Notes under the pieces: generated by a model | Databases searched by the model: none | What the model was told of the DNA's origin: nothing | Seen by the model: the letters and a program-made list of their open reading frames with translations, nothing else | Made by a program: the position numbers and the translations under genes | Shown here: positions 1 through 8,630 of the stretch, one piece after another | How the letters are laid out: each line of letters opens with the position of its first letter | How positions within the stretch are numbered: the stretch's first letter is position 1 | Source: Endozoicomonas sp965199185 | GTDB lineage: Bacteria > Pseudomonadota > Gammaproteobacteria > Pseudomonadales > Endozoicomonadaceae | Assembly (NCBI GenBank): GCA_965199185.1 | Contig: CBDAQW010000032.1 | Span: 105,427 to 169,426, forward strand | DNA: 64,000 nt | Direction: 5' to 3'

Positions 1-282
1 TTCAAATGGTTAGGAATTGATATGGTGGGTGATCTGGAGCCAAAACCCGGGCTTCCACCTTCCAGTAAACATCTGGCATCGTTGCTGGAGTTGACCAGAA
101 AAACAAACGTCGATGCCATTATTTATGCCTCTTACCAGGATGCAAGAGGCGCACAATGGCTCGGCGAAAAAGCCAATATACCCGTCATTCAGCTGCCTTT
201 CTCAGTAGAGGAACATGATACGCTTGAATCACTGTTTGATGCCCAGATCAACTCTTTGCTTAATGTTAAAAAACGTTCCTAA
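1..282 (+). CDS. metal (zinc) ABC transporter substrate-binding protein, C-terminal fragment
   Basis: The reading frame is open from the first base of the window, so only the last 93 codons are present. The visible part (GDLEPKPGLPPSSKHL, then DAIIYASYQDARGAQWL and NIPVIQLPF) matches the C-terminal lobe of cluster A-I (ZnuA/TroA-type) periplasmic metal-binding proteins. These capture Zn2+ or Mn2+ for a membrane permease. The stop codon overlaps the start of the next gene by one base (TAATG), which indicates translational coupling with the permease. The metal ligands of the N-terminal lobe lie outside the window, so zinc versus manganese cannot be decided. Confidence 0.8.
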   Translation, partial: FKWLGIDMVGDLEPKPGLPPSSKHLASLLELTRKTNVDAIIYASYQDARGAQWLGEKANIPVIQLPFSVEEHDTLESLFDAQINSLLNVKKRS

Positions 283-1031
283 TGAATGTCGACACTCTGA
301 GCATTTTACTCCCGGCCTTTTGTGCCGGACTTGTTGTACTCAGCACTCATCTGATTCTTGGTCAACAGGTATTGCAACGAGGCATTGTTTTCATTGATCT
401 TGCCATTGCGCAGGTGGCTTCTCTTGGAGTGGTTATCAGTCATCTCATTGATACTCCCCCTGAATTCACTTTCTTGTATCAGATGTTACCTGTCGTATTA
501 TCATTGTCTGCCTCTCTGCTTATTGCCTGGCTGTCACACCACCACAAACAAGAACTCGAAGCTATTATTGGATGCTTTTATGTCGTAGCGGCCGCCACGG
601 TTTTGATTGTTCTGGCAAACAATCCCCACGGCGCTGAATATATGGAGCGTTCACTGGCGGGGCGAATTTTCTGGATAACGGGTTTTGATCTTCTTGTACC
701 TCTTTTAATCAGCCTGACTTTTTTATTTGTTATTTATCTGGCTCCTCACCTGCTTGAAGGATGGGTGTTTTACCCTCTGTTTGCGGTGCTGATTACTATA
801 TCGGTTGATCTTGTCGGGGTTTATCTGGTGTTTAGCACACTAATAATGCCTTCATTAGCTACCCATCGATTGACCGGAAAAATAGCGCTGTTTGTTGCTG
901 GATTACTGGGGATTGCAGGCTATGGAGTGGGCTTACTAGTCTCTCACGAACTGGATTTGCCGGGAGGTGCCGTGATTGTCGCCACAATGGCGGTCATCTG
1001 TCTTTTATTCAGAGGAGTACAAAGAAGGTAG
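282..1031 (+). CDS. metal ABC transporter permease (ZnuB/ABC-3 family)
   Basis: A 249-residue polytopic membrane protein of the ABC-3 permease family, close to the usual 260 residues of ZnuB. It would form the inner-membrane channel for the metal delivered by the upstream binding protein. About seven to eight hydrophobic segments are visible. The N-terminal LPAFCAGLVVLSTHLILGQQVLQRGIVF region contains the family's stretch before the first cytoplasmic loop, and the segment near residues 185-205 (DLVGVYLVFSTLIMPSLAT) carries the conserved part facing the ATPase. The start overlaps the preceding stop. No ATPase gene is visible, so it is presumably upstream of the window. Zinc is the likeliest substrate by family. 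Confidence 0.85.
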   Translation: MNVDTLSILLPAFCAGLVVLSTHLILGQQVLQRGIVFIDLAIAQVASLGVVISHLIDTPPEFTFLYQMLPVVLSLSASLLIAWLSHHHKQELEAIIGCFYVVAAATVLIVLANNPHGAEYMERSLAGRIFWITGFDLLVPLLISLTFLFVIYLAPHLLEGWVFYPLFAVLITISVDLVGVYLVFSTLIMPSLATHRLTGKIALFVAGLLGIAGYGVGLLVSHELDLPGGAVIVATMAVICLLFRGVQRR

Positions 1032-1058
1032 ACCGGCATGTTCTGCGAACATGCCGGT
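1032..1058. terminator. strong hairpin between convergent genes
   Basis: A perfect 12-bp stem (ACCGGCATGTTC and its complement) with a 3-base loop lies directly after the permease stop and just before the end of deoD on the other strand. The T-tract is weak, so it is a terminator-like structure serving the two converging transcription units. Confidence 0.6.
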
Positions 1059-1066
1059 AATCACAC

Positions 1067-1771
1067 TTAAACCAGAGAGTTCAGTGCAACTTCAACCATT
1101 TCGTTGAAGGTCAGCTGACGATCTTCAGCAGGCAGTGCGTCACCTGTACGGATGTGGTCACTCACTGTGCAGATAGCCAAGCCCTGAGCGCCAAACTCAG
1201 CACAAACACCGAACAAGCCAGCGGCTTCCATTTCTACGCCCAGAATGTTGTGCTTTTCCATCACGTCGAACATGGAAGCATCCGGGTTGTAGAACAGGTC
1301 TGCAGAGAACAGGTTACCTACCTTCACGTTAACGCCCATTTCACGAGCAGCCTTAACGGAATTTTCCAGCAGTTCGTAATCAGCGATTGCAGCGAAGTCG
1401 TGATCACGGAAACGCATACGGTTTACTTTGGAATCGGTGCAGGCACCCATACCAATCACTACATCACGCAGTTTAACGTCTTTGGAGATAGCTCCGGCAG
1501 AACCAACACGGATCAGCTTCTTAACGCCGTATTCTGTGATCAGTTCTTTATAGTAGATAGAGGCAGAAGGAATGCCCATACCGGAACCCATAACAGAAAC
1601 TTTACGACCTTTGTAAGTACCGGTGTAACCGAACATGTTACGTACATCAGTTACCAGCTCAGCACCTTCCAGGAAGGTTTCAGCAATGTGCTTGGCACGC
1701 AGCGGATCACCCGGCAGCAGAACTGCATCAGCAAAAGCGCCTGGTTTCGCATTAATATGTGGAGTACTCAT
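1067..1771 (-). CDS. deoD: purine nucleoside phosphorylase DeoD
   Basis: A 234-residue hexameric (low-molecular-mass) purine nucleoside phosphorylase; E. coli DeoD has 239. It splits purine (deoxy)ribonucleosides with phosphate into free base and (deoxy)ribose-1-phosphate. Visible family motifs are LLPGDPLRAKHIAE (phosphate loop) near residue 19, GSGMGIPSA near 62, RVGSAGAI near 87, the base/ribose-binding VEMEAAGLF near 178, and VSDHIRTGD carrying the catalytic Asp near 203. It lies 12 bases downstream of deoB on the same strand, so the two are co-transcribed and the product passes directly to phosphopentomutase. Confidence 0.95.
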   Translation of the reverse strand: MSTPHINAKPGAFADAVLLPGDPLRAKHIAETFLEGAELVTDVRNMFGYTGTYKGRKVSVMGSGMGIPSASIYYKELITEYGVKKLIRVGSAGAISKDVKLRDVVIGMGACTDSKVNRMRFRDHDFAAIADYELLENSVKAAREMGVNVKVGNLFSADLFYNPDASMFDVMEKHNILGVEMEAAGLFGVCAEFGAQGLAICTVSDHIRTGDALPAEDRQLTFNEMVEVALNSLV

Positions 1772-1783
1772 TTTGCTTACCTC

Positions 1784-3010
1784 TTACAGAATTGATGGCA
1801 GAAAAGATTTGCCATATTCCATTGGTTCCAAATCAAAATAACTGGCCACAGTCTGGCCAATATCAGCGAAAGTTTCACGACCACCCAGAAAACCAGGCTT
1901 GACGTTTTTGCCGTACACCAGAACCGGAATATGTTCACGGGTGTGGTCAGTACCATGCCAGCTTGGATCACAACCGTGGTCGGCAGTAATAATCAGCAGG
2001 TCATCATCTTCAAGCTTGTCCAGCATCTCAGGCAACATGCCATCCAACTGTTCCAGAGCATTGGCATAACCGGCAATGTCACGACGATGACCAAAAGATG
2101 AATCAAAATCGACAAAGTTGGTGAAAATGATCGAGCGGTCTTCACTGGTTTCCAGCGCCCGCATAGTCGCATCGAACAAAGCAGGAATACCGGTTGCCTT
2201 AACCTTTTTGGTGATTCCGCAGTGTGCAAAGATGTCTGCGATCTTACCGATGCTGACTACTTCACCGCCACTGGCTGCCATTTTATCCAGCACCGTTTTG
2301 GCTGGTGGCTCAACAGAGTAATCACGACGGTTACCGGTACGCTGAAAATCACCGGCATCATCACCTACAAATGGGCGCGCAATAACACGACCAATGTTGT
2401 ATGGTTCAAGAATTTCACGAGCAAGTTCGCAAAGTTCGTAGAGTTTGTCGAGACCGTAGGTCTCTTCATGACAGGCTATCTGGAATACACTATCGGCAGA
2501 GGTATAAACAATCGGCTTACCGGTGTTCATATGTTCTTCGCCAAGCTGCTCCAGAATAGCAGTGCCTGATGCGTGGCAGTTACCAATCACACCAGGCAGG
2601 TTGCCTTTTTCTACCAGCTCATCCAGCAGTTCCTGTGGGAAGCTATTGTCATGATCGGTAAAATAGCCCCAGTCAAACAGTACAGGCACACCCGCCATTT
2701 CCCAATGACCACTTGGAGTATCCTTACCACTGGAAAGCTCTTTGGCGTAACCGTAAGCACCTTTTATTTCGATGTCGGTTGCCATGCCCGCCGGGAACTC
2801 TCCGCAGGACTCTTGTGCCGCATGCACTAGCCCCAGAGACGACAATGTCGGCAATTTCAGTGTTCCCTTACGACCAATATCAGCCCGGCCTTCAGCACAG
2901 GCTTTGGCGATGCTGCCAATGGTGTTGGAGCCAACATCTCCAAATTTATCAGCATCTGCGGTAGCGCCAATGCCGAAGGAATCCATCACTAAGATAACAG
3001 TGCGCTTCAT
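1784..3010 (-). CDS. deoB: phosphopentomutase DeoB
   Basis: A 408-residue phosphopentomutase of the alkaline phosphatase superfamily (E. coli 407). It interconverts (deoxy)ribose-1-phosphate and -5-phosphate, linking the phosphorylases to DeoC. The N-terminal VMDSFGIGATADADKFGD carries the first metal-binding Asp. DTPSGHWEMAG near residue 96 holds the Thr that is phosphorylated during the reaction. TADHGCDPSWHGTDHTRE near residue 340 holds the C-terminal Asp/His metal ligands. It is the first gene of a deoBD pair, separated from deoCA by about 360 bases that presumably hold its own promoter. Confidence 0.95.
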   Translation of the reverse strand: MKRTVILVMDSFGIGATADADKFGDVGSNTIGSIAKACAEGRADIGRKGTLKLPTLSSLGLVHAAQESCGEFPAGMATDIEIKGAYGYAKELSSGKDTPSGHWEMAGVPVLFDWGYFTDHDNSFPQELLDELVEKGNLPGVIGNCHASGTAILEQLGEEHMNTGKPIVYTSADSVFQIACHEETYGLDKLYELCELAREILEPYNIGRVIARPFVGDDAGDFQRTGNRRDYSVEPPAKTVLDKMAASGGEVVSIGKIADIFAHCGITKKVKATGIPALFDATMRALETSEDRSIIFTNFVDFDSSFGHRRDIAGYANALEQLDGMLPEMLDKLEDDDLLIITADHGCDPSWHGTDHTREHIPVLVYGKNVKPGFLGGRETFADIGQTVASYFDLEPMEYGKSFLPSIL

Positions 3011-3374
3011 TAGCTACTCCTGCCAAATTGATTTCATAGTCTCCCTATTATCGCTCAGATAACCAGCTATGAGGATCAGATAATGTCTGATATTTTCTGA
3101 TTGAACGTTAGTATTATTATCATAATCACCTGTAAATATTCCTAGTTAGCCGTAAAAAATAAGACCTTACCGCTAACAAACAGATAGCAACAAAAATATT
3201 CACTACTTTTAGGTGAAACGACAGAATAGCTTTGCAAAGCTTTCAAAAAGAGGCATTGCACAACAAAAAAACCAACAGAATGACCGTAGCCATCGCCTTC
3301 AATAACAGGCACAAATCAAGACAATAAAAAGAGACTAAACCATAAGAAGGGCTGCAACCGCAGCCCTTTTTTCA
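3011..3374. other. intergenic region between deoA and deoB
   Basis: This gap of about 360 bases splits the deo cluster into deoCA and deoBD. It is AT-rich, has no credible reading frame, and ends next to deoA in a GC-rich hairpin. It most likely holds the promoter of deoBD. I could not identify a clear CRP, CytR or DeoR site by eye. Confidence 0.5.
3347..3372. terminator. intrinsic terminator after deoA
   Basis: The stem AAGGGCTGC/GCAGCCCTT with an AACC loop lies immediately beyond the deoA stop codon. The T-run is best on the plus strand, and a weaker T-rich stretch follows on the minus strand. It probably terminates deoCA and insulates deoBD. Confidence 0.6.
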
Positions 3375-4694
3375 TTAGACAATCCGACGATAAACGCAGA
3401 GGTTTTCTTCGGGTTTCTGATCACTCACCTGAATCGCACTGCGCAACATGGCGTCAGCTTGATTCCAGGAAGCTTCATCATTAGCGTGCAGCATAGCAAC
3501 CGGACGGTCAGGAGATATCTGATCACCCAGAGCACCGATGCCAGTCAGACCTACCGCATAGTCAATGCTGTCGGTAGGTACTTTGCGACCACCACCCAGC
3601 ATCACTACAGAAAGACCCACTTCGCGGGTATTCATGGCAGAGATATAACCTTCACCTTCCAGATAGACTGGCTTAATAATTTTCGCCTTAGGCAGGTAGC
3701 TGTCGTATTTCTCCATGAAATCAACCGGACCACCCAGCCCGTGAACCATACGACCAAAGACTTCTGCTGCTTTGCCGTTATCCAGGACTGTTTGCAACTG
3801 ATTTCTGGCATCGGCTTCATCTTTAGCCAGACCACCCAAAACCAGAAGTTCTGCAGATTGTGCCATGGTGATTTCTAACAGGCGTGGGTTACGGTATTCA
3901 CCAGTCAGGAACTGAACCGCTTCATGCACTTCTACGGCATTACCGGCAGAAGATGCCAGACACTGGTTCATATCCGTGAGCAGCGCAGAAGTTTTAACAC
4001 CCGCACCATTGGCAACACGAACAATGCTTTCAGCCAGTTCAACGGATTTTTCAAATGACGGCATGAACGCACCACTGCCCACTTTGACGTCCATCACCAA
4101 AGCATCCAGACCTTCTGCCAGTTTTTTAGCCAGAATGGAGGCAGTGATCATATCAATGGATTCAACAGTAGCGGTCACATCACGAATACCGTAGATGCGC
4201 TTGTCGGCAGGTGCCAGTTCGCCTGTCTGACCAACAATGGCAACACCGGCATTTTTCACGACCATGCGGAACAGCTCTTCAGAGGCACTGGTGGTATAAC
4301 CGGGAATGGCATCCAGTTTATCCAGAGTACCGCCGGTATGACCCAGACCACGACCGGAGATCATTGGCACATAACCACCGCAAGCGGCAATCATTGGACC
4401 AAGCATCAGGCTGACCACATCACCCACGCCACCGGTGGAGTGTTTGTCCAGCACCGGGCCGCCCAGATTTTCTGACGCCCAGCTCATCACATCGCCGGAA
4501 TCACGCATAGCACAAGTCATGGCCACACGCTCGTCGATGTTCATGCCCTGAAAGTAAGTAGCCATAGCAAAAGCCGCTACCTGACCTTCAGATACGGTGT
4601 CGTCAGTGACACCAAGAATAAATTCACGAATTTCTTCCGCCGCCAGTATTTCACCTTCACGCTTGCGACGAATTACTTCCTGAGGCAGAAACAT
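3375..4694 (-). CDS. deoA: thymidine phosphorylase DeoA
   Basis: A thymidine phosphorylase (pyrimidine nucleoside phosphorylase family, 439 residues; E. coli 440). It converts thymidine and deoxyuridine to base and deoxyribose-1-phosphate. The family signature GRGLGHTGGTLDKLDAIPG, the phosphate-binding KHSTGGVGD and the MDVKVGSGAFM segment are all present. An upstream in-frame ATG would add 16 residues. The start at MFLPQEVIRRKR is preferred because it matches the E. coli N-terminus and lies one base after the deoC stop, as expected for coupled deoCA translation. Confidence 0.95.
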   Translation of the reverse strand: MFLPQEVIRRKREGEILAAEEIREFILGVTDDTVSEGQVAAFAMATYFQGMNIDERVAMTCAMRDSGDVMSWASENLGGPVLDKHSTGGVGDVVSLMLGPMIAACGGYVPMISGRGLGHTGGTLDKLDAIPGYTTSASEELFRMVVKNAGVAIVGQTGELAPADKRIYGIRDVTATVESIDMITASILAKKLAEGLDALVMDVKVGSGAFMPSFEKSVELAESIVRVANGAGVKTSALLTDMNQCLASSAGNAVEVHEAVQFLTGEYRNPRLLEITMAQSAELLVLGGLAKDEADARNQLQTVLDNGKAAEVFGRMVHGLGGPVDFMEKYDSYLPKAKIIKPVYLEGEGYISAMNTREVGLSVVMLGGGRKVPTDSIDYAVGLTGIGALGDQISPDRPVAMLHANDEASWNQADAMLRSAIQVSDQKPEENLCVYRRIV

Positions 4695-4695
4695 A

Positions 4696-5472
4696 TCAGT
4701 AGCCCTCTGTGCTGGCGTCGCCTTTATCAAGACCAAGTGCAATCAATAGATTGCCCAGCAGGCTGCTGGCACCAAAGCGATAGTGATGACGATCAGCCCA
4801 GCCTTCGCCCATGATTTCTTCGGCCAGTTTCAGGTGCATTTGTGCATCTTCTGCGGTACGAATGCCACCAGCAGGTTTGAAGCCAACATCGGTTTTACCA
4901 CTGTCACGAATGGCTTCCAGCATGATACGGGCAGATTCAGGGGTGGCATTCACAGGCACTTTACCGGTGGATGTTTTGATGAAGTCAGCACCGGCAGCGA
5001 TGCAGATATCACTGGCTTTGCGAATCAGAGCTTCGTCTTTCAGCTCACCGGTTTCAATGATGACTTTCAGAATAGCACTGTCACCACAGGCAGCCTTACA
5101 CTTGCGAACCAGCTCGGCACCTACGGTTTCGTCACCCGCCATCAGAGCACGGTAAGGGAATACAACATCGACTTCGTCGGCACCATAAGCAACAGCCGCT
5201 TTGGTTTCTGCGACAGCAATTTCAATGTCGTCACCACCGTGAGGGAAGTTAGTCACAGTAGCAATAGTAACCGATTCCAGACCCTCTTCTTTCAGGGTCT
5301 TTCTGGCAATAGGAATAAAGCGTGGGTAGATGCAGATAGCTGCAGTGTTGCCCGCTTCGGTGCGAGCCTGCTTACACAGCTTGATAATGACTTCCGGAGT
5401 ATCATCCTCATTCAGAGAGGTAAGATCCATCAACTGTAAAGCCTGGCGGCTGTAGGCGTTCAGGTCGGTCAT
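4696..5472 (-). CDS. deoC: deoxyribose-phosphate aldolase DeoC
   Basis: A 258-residue class I aldolase (E. coli DeoC 259) that cleaves deoxyribose-5-phosphate to acetaldehyde and glyceraldehyde-3-phosphate, the last step of deoxynucleoside catabolism. The Schiff-base Lys lies in FIKTSTGK (near residue 167) and the second active-site Lys in VGFKPAGGIR (near 201). The chosen start (MTDLNAYSRQALQLMDL) has AAAAGGG about seven bases upstream and matches the E. coli N-terminus; the longer frame to 5526 adds unrelated residues. It is the first gene of deoCA. Confidence 0.95.
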   Translation of the reverse strand: MTDLNAYSRQALQLMDLTSLNEDDTPEVIIKLCKQARTEAGNTAAICIYPRFIPIARKTLKEEGLESVTIATVTNFPHGGDDIEIAVAETKAAVAYGADEVDVVFPYRALMAGDETVGAELVRKCKAACGDSAILKVIIETGELKDEALIRKASDICIAAGADFIKTSTGKVPVNATPESARIMLEAIRDSGKTDVGFKPAGGIRTAEDAQMHLKLAEEIMGEGWADRHHYRFGASSLLGNLLIALGLDKGDASTEGY

Positions 5473-5745
5473 GATGTAACCCTTTTGAAGAAGTTTGTCG
5501 ATGCCGGTCGGCATAAGCGGAAGCAAGGATATAAGACTATGGGTCAGATAACCCTGGAAATATGCCGTATCAGCGGAACCTGCTCAAGATATACTAATGC
5601 GCATGATGTCTGGAGAGTAAGCAGACTGACGTATTGTAGATTAATACATACTGAACCAGTTCGCCTTGCCGAAAACCGCTTAATGTGTCATCCCGCATCC
5701 AATGCAAAGCATCAACAACGTTGGGTATTTCATGCTCCGAAAACA

Positions 5746-5774
5746 AAAAACCCCTGTGTGAAACAGGGGTTTTT
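5746..5774. terminator. bidirectional intrinsic terminator
   Basis: A perfect 12-bp stem AAAAACCCCTGT/ACAGGGGTTTTT with a 5-base loop and T-runs on both strands. It lies upstream of deoC and would stop transcripts arriving from the decayed gene region, insulating the deo operon. Confidence 0.75.
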
Positions 5775-6079
5775 GCTGATCATCCACCAGAGTCTGCAGC
5801 CAGGCTGCAACCTCTTTCGCCCTTTCATCAGAACAGCTGAACTGTTGGAACAGGCAACAGTAACAGTTCGTTGTTTAACCTGATGAAGTGACAGCACCGG
5901 TTCCCGCCAGCACTGTCAAAAAGCGAGGATCGAATGTTATCTACAACCAGAAACACAAGTAAAACAACAATAGCAGGATGCACGTTCAATGATTTTGAAT
6001 GAACCCGGAAATCCATCAACTGAGATCGATCAGGAAACAACCAGACACCCCGTAAGTACTCATCTTCTTTTCGATGACC

Positions 6080-6313
6080 TCATTTTAAATCACTAATTCT
6101 GAGACTGAATTTTTCAGGTATTTTTTCCCCGCTACCCTTTATCAAAATCAATGACTCGACTGCAGACTTCCATCCTTTCATCGCTTCTACAGAACGATCG
6201 AGATATCGCTTTGGCACTCTATCAGTAGACACCTCCTCTCTGGTGGTTGAATTAACATAAGTGGTTGCGGGATTAGCGATTGAAGTAATGACTGGGCGCA
6301 GCTTCCAGTACAT
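6080..6313 (-). CDS. short unrecognised ORF, possible gene fragment
   Basis: A 77-codon frame with no recognised family, rich in charged residues (EEVSTDRVPKRYLDRSVEAMKGWKSAVES). It has no clear ribosome binding site. It lies just downstream, on the same strand, of the decayed cysteine-protease-like gene, so it may be a remnant of the same region or spurious. Confidence 0.2.
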   Translation of the reverse strand: MYWKLRPVITSIANPATTYVNSTTREEVSTDRVPKRYLDRSVEAMKGWKSAVESLILIKGSGEKIPEKFSLRISDLK

Positions 6314-6379
6314 ATTGGATTTAAAGTAGCATTTTTGTGCTAATAAATTGGGGTAATCTGACTCATCAGCAACAAGACC

Positions 6380-7412
6380 CTAGGTCACTCCAGGAGTAGT
6401 GATGTCTCGCCTTATTTCAGCCTGAGGGATTTTGGAGATATGGCCAGAAGTTTCAGGCTCTTCAGAAGGTTTCATGAACCATTTTAGCTGCTTTGCTCCA
6501 GTAGGGTCATAGTCTACTTGGTACCTTCGGGCAATGTGCTGATAAAGGTAAGGAGCAGGCAAATCTGGCCAGGGGTCAGCAACAACCATCGTATCGCAAT
6601 CATTACCAATAACCACGAAGTGGTGTGGAAATTGACCAGCATGCTTAAAAATAGTCACTGACTCATTAAGCCCTTCCTCTTTTATAATTTGTTTGGCGAA
6701 AACGTATTGACAGTTGAGCATAGTCACAACAGACACCAGCCTTCATAGTAGCCGATTTGCAAGGAGAGAAATTGTACGAATATTGTTTACTTTGACGACT
6801 GGCATAGAGATTAGTACCTTCACTGTTGATATTGTCTAATGCCTGATTTGCCGCACCTCTGGGCATCGCTTGCTTAACAGCCCAGATAACCTTTTCGGCG
6901 ATTTGTAGGCGTTTAAAAGTAACCGGATCAACTTTATAACGAACCCTTGGCAACTCTTCGTGCAGATGTTCCTGTATAAAGGGGTTTTCCAGGAAATTGG
7001 CAGGTTCTGAAGAGTAAGCCCCACTGATGCTTTTTTTGTAATCTTAAAATAATCATCATGGGAGGCATTCAGTGCCTCCGTTCCTGCAGTACGGTGCCCA
7101 AATTGAATCACCTGTTGCCTAGTTCGAATGCCGGAATTTCTGGTTGAGTAGGGAGCGTAGATGGGGTTGCCCGACGGCAATAGAGGGGTTCCACGAAGTC
7201 AGTGCGTATTGAGCTGCCTTAAAAATTTCTCTGACGGTCCGAGCCCTTCCTCTGCAATTTTATTCTGTTTATCCAAAAATATTCCGTAAAAATCAGGCGA
7301 TTTGGGAATATGAGAATGGTCATGTGATTTTGATTTTTCAAATAAATATTTAGGTCTGTTTTGAGCATCATTGGGATCGATCCAATAAAGATCGGAAGTT
7401 GTGGGAAGGGAA
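6380..7412 (-). pseudogene. decayed cysteine-protease/transglutaminase-like gene
   Basis: The coding signal continues across three short frames on the minus strand. It starts around WIDPNDAQNRPKYLF, passes an in-frame TGA at 7199-7201, shifts frame at a run of seven A near 7030, and shifts again near 6715. Joined, the C-terminal part gives KAGVCCDYAQL, then QFPHHFVVIGND, then MVVADPWPD. This is the Cys, His, Asp order of papain-fold (transglutaminase/C58-like) enzymes. At least three lesions make it a pseudogene. The fold assignment comes from motif order only. A secreted effector is one possible ancestry, but no secretion signal is visible. Confidence 0.55.
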
Positions 7413-7676
7413 ATTATGACTTAAGGAGTCATGGAGTTCATTTTGAATGTTCCTGTAAAAACAATGAACTCAAAACGTATAAAACGTGCGAAGAACGATC
7501 ACTAACAACCGAGTTAGTCGTGCTGACGATTCATGCATGCCCGCTACACGCAAATTTGTTGTACTCACAATAATTCTGAAAAAAATTTGTAGAGCATTAA
7601 GTGTTGACTACTATCTGTTCACCAGACAAATCATATATCCTACCGCCTCAAAAATCAGAACGACGGTTTAATCACC

Positions 7677-8627
7677 ATGATCCCAACGGAAACACTCCAG
7701 ATAGTTCGGGCAGTGGCCCATTTCCGAAATTTCACCGCTGCGGCCAAGCACTTGCACAAAGTGCCCTCTGCCATCAGCTACACGGTGCGCAAACTGGAAG
7801 ATAGATTGGGTGTACAGTTATTTCTTCGCGACAGCAAAAGGGTTGAGCTGACGCCAGCCGGTGAGCACTTTATGAAGCACACCGACAAACTGCTGGCTTC
7901 GCTGGAAGAACTTGAAAACACTACACGACAAATGGCGTCAGGATGGGAACAGGAAATTCGTATTGCCATGGATAACGTGGTCAATCAGGGCAAGATTTAC
8001 GACCTTATCCATGACTTACAGGAAGTTCGACCAGAGGCAGGACTGGTCATTAACACGGAAGTCTTCAACGGTTCCTGGGATGCCCTTTATCATGGACGTT
8101 GTCAGGTGGTTATTGGTGCCCCCAGAGAAATTCCTGAAAACATCAAGGGTTCCGACCGTTACGCCTGGCGCTCTATGGGTGAAATGTCCTGGGATTTTGT
8201 GGTTGCCCCTAACCATCCACTGGCAAAGATCGAAAGCCCTTTACCATCTGAGGATTTGAAGCCTTACCCTTCCATCTGTGTTCAGGATACATCCCGTTTC
8301 TTTCGTCAGGGGTATAACTTCTTGCTGGAAGATCAGCAATTGTTGCTTGTGCCGAGCTTCAGAGCTACTATCGAGAGCCTTCTCAGAGGACAGGGTGTTG
8401 CTATTTTACCAAGCCACTTTGTTCACCCTTATATTGAGCAAGAATTACTAATCAAAAAAGACGTTGTCGATTTTACTTACAACGACACCTGTCTTCTGGC
8501 CTGGAATCAGGAAAACATGGGCTCCGGTCTTAAGTGGATTCTGGACTGGCTGGGATCAGAAGCCTGGCTGAATAAAGTTTGGTTACAATATGACAAGGAA
8601 AAGCCTGCGGGCTATCACGTACCCTGA
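7677..8627 (+). CDS. LysR-family regulator, PunR (YdhB)-like
   Basis: A 316-residue LysR-type regulator. The N-terminal winged helix (LQIVRAVAHFRNFTAAAKHLHKVPSAISYTVRKLE, residues 6-40) is followed by a substrate-binding domain. Both HxVPSAxSYTVRxLE and the EVFNGxWDAL stretch near residue 120 closely resemble E. coli PunR, which responds to purine nucleosides and activates a purine exporter. By analogy this may sense purines, fitting the nucleoside genes of the window. The gene next to it, a DUF1275 membrane protein starting three bases after its stop, is the likely co-transcribed partner. Specific effector and targets are inference. Confidence 0.8.
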   Translation: MIPTETLQIVRAVAHFRNFTAAAKHLHKVPSAISYTVRKLEDRLGVQLFLRDSKRVELTPAGEHFMKHTDKLLASLEELENTTRQMASGWEQEIRIAMDNVVNQGKIYDLIHDLQEVRPEAGLVINTEVFNGSWDALYHGRCQVVIGAPREIPENIKGSDRYAWRSMGEMSWDFVVAPNHPLAKIESPLPSEDLKPYPSICVQDTSRFFRQGYNFLLEDQQLLLVPSFRATIESLLRGQGVAILPSHFVHPYIEQELLIKKDVVDFTYNDTCLLAWNQENMGSGLKWILDWLGSEAWLNKVWLQYDKEKPAGYHVP

Positions 8628-8630
8628 AAG

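Larger units (their letters stand above)
5473..6379. other. gene-poor region upstream of deoC
   Basis: Roughly 900 bases hold no gene I can support with confidence. They contain the presumed deoCA promoter next to deoC, an intrinsic terminator at 5746-5774, and one short minus-strand frame (6080-6313) that could be a remnant. The stretch adjoins a decayed gene, so it may be degraded accessory DNA. Confidence 0.4.

Noticed and set aside
1154..1795. 213-codon plus-strand frame opposite deoD
   Set aside because: It lies on the complement of a well-conserved enzyme gene and has no recognisable protein features.
3459..5439. Several long plus-strand frames opposite deoA and deoC
   Set aside because: All are antisense shadows of the deo genes, with atypical composition and no ribosome binding sites.
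5485..5883. 132-codon plus-strand frame upstream of deoC
   Set aside because: It crosses a strong terminator hairpin and has no binding site or similarity to any family.
7361..7671. Short plus-strand frames before the LysR gene
   Set aside because: They overlap the 5' end of the decayed minus-strand gene and the LysR promoter region and have no protein-like composition.
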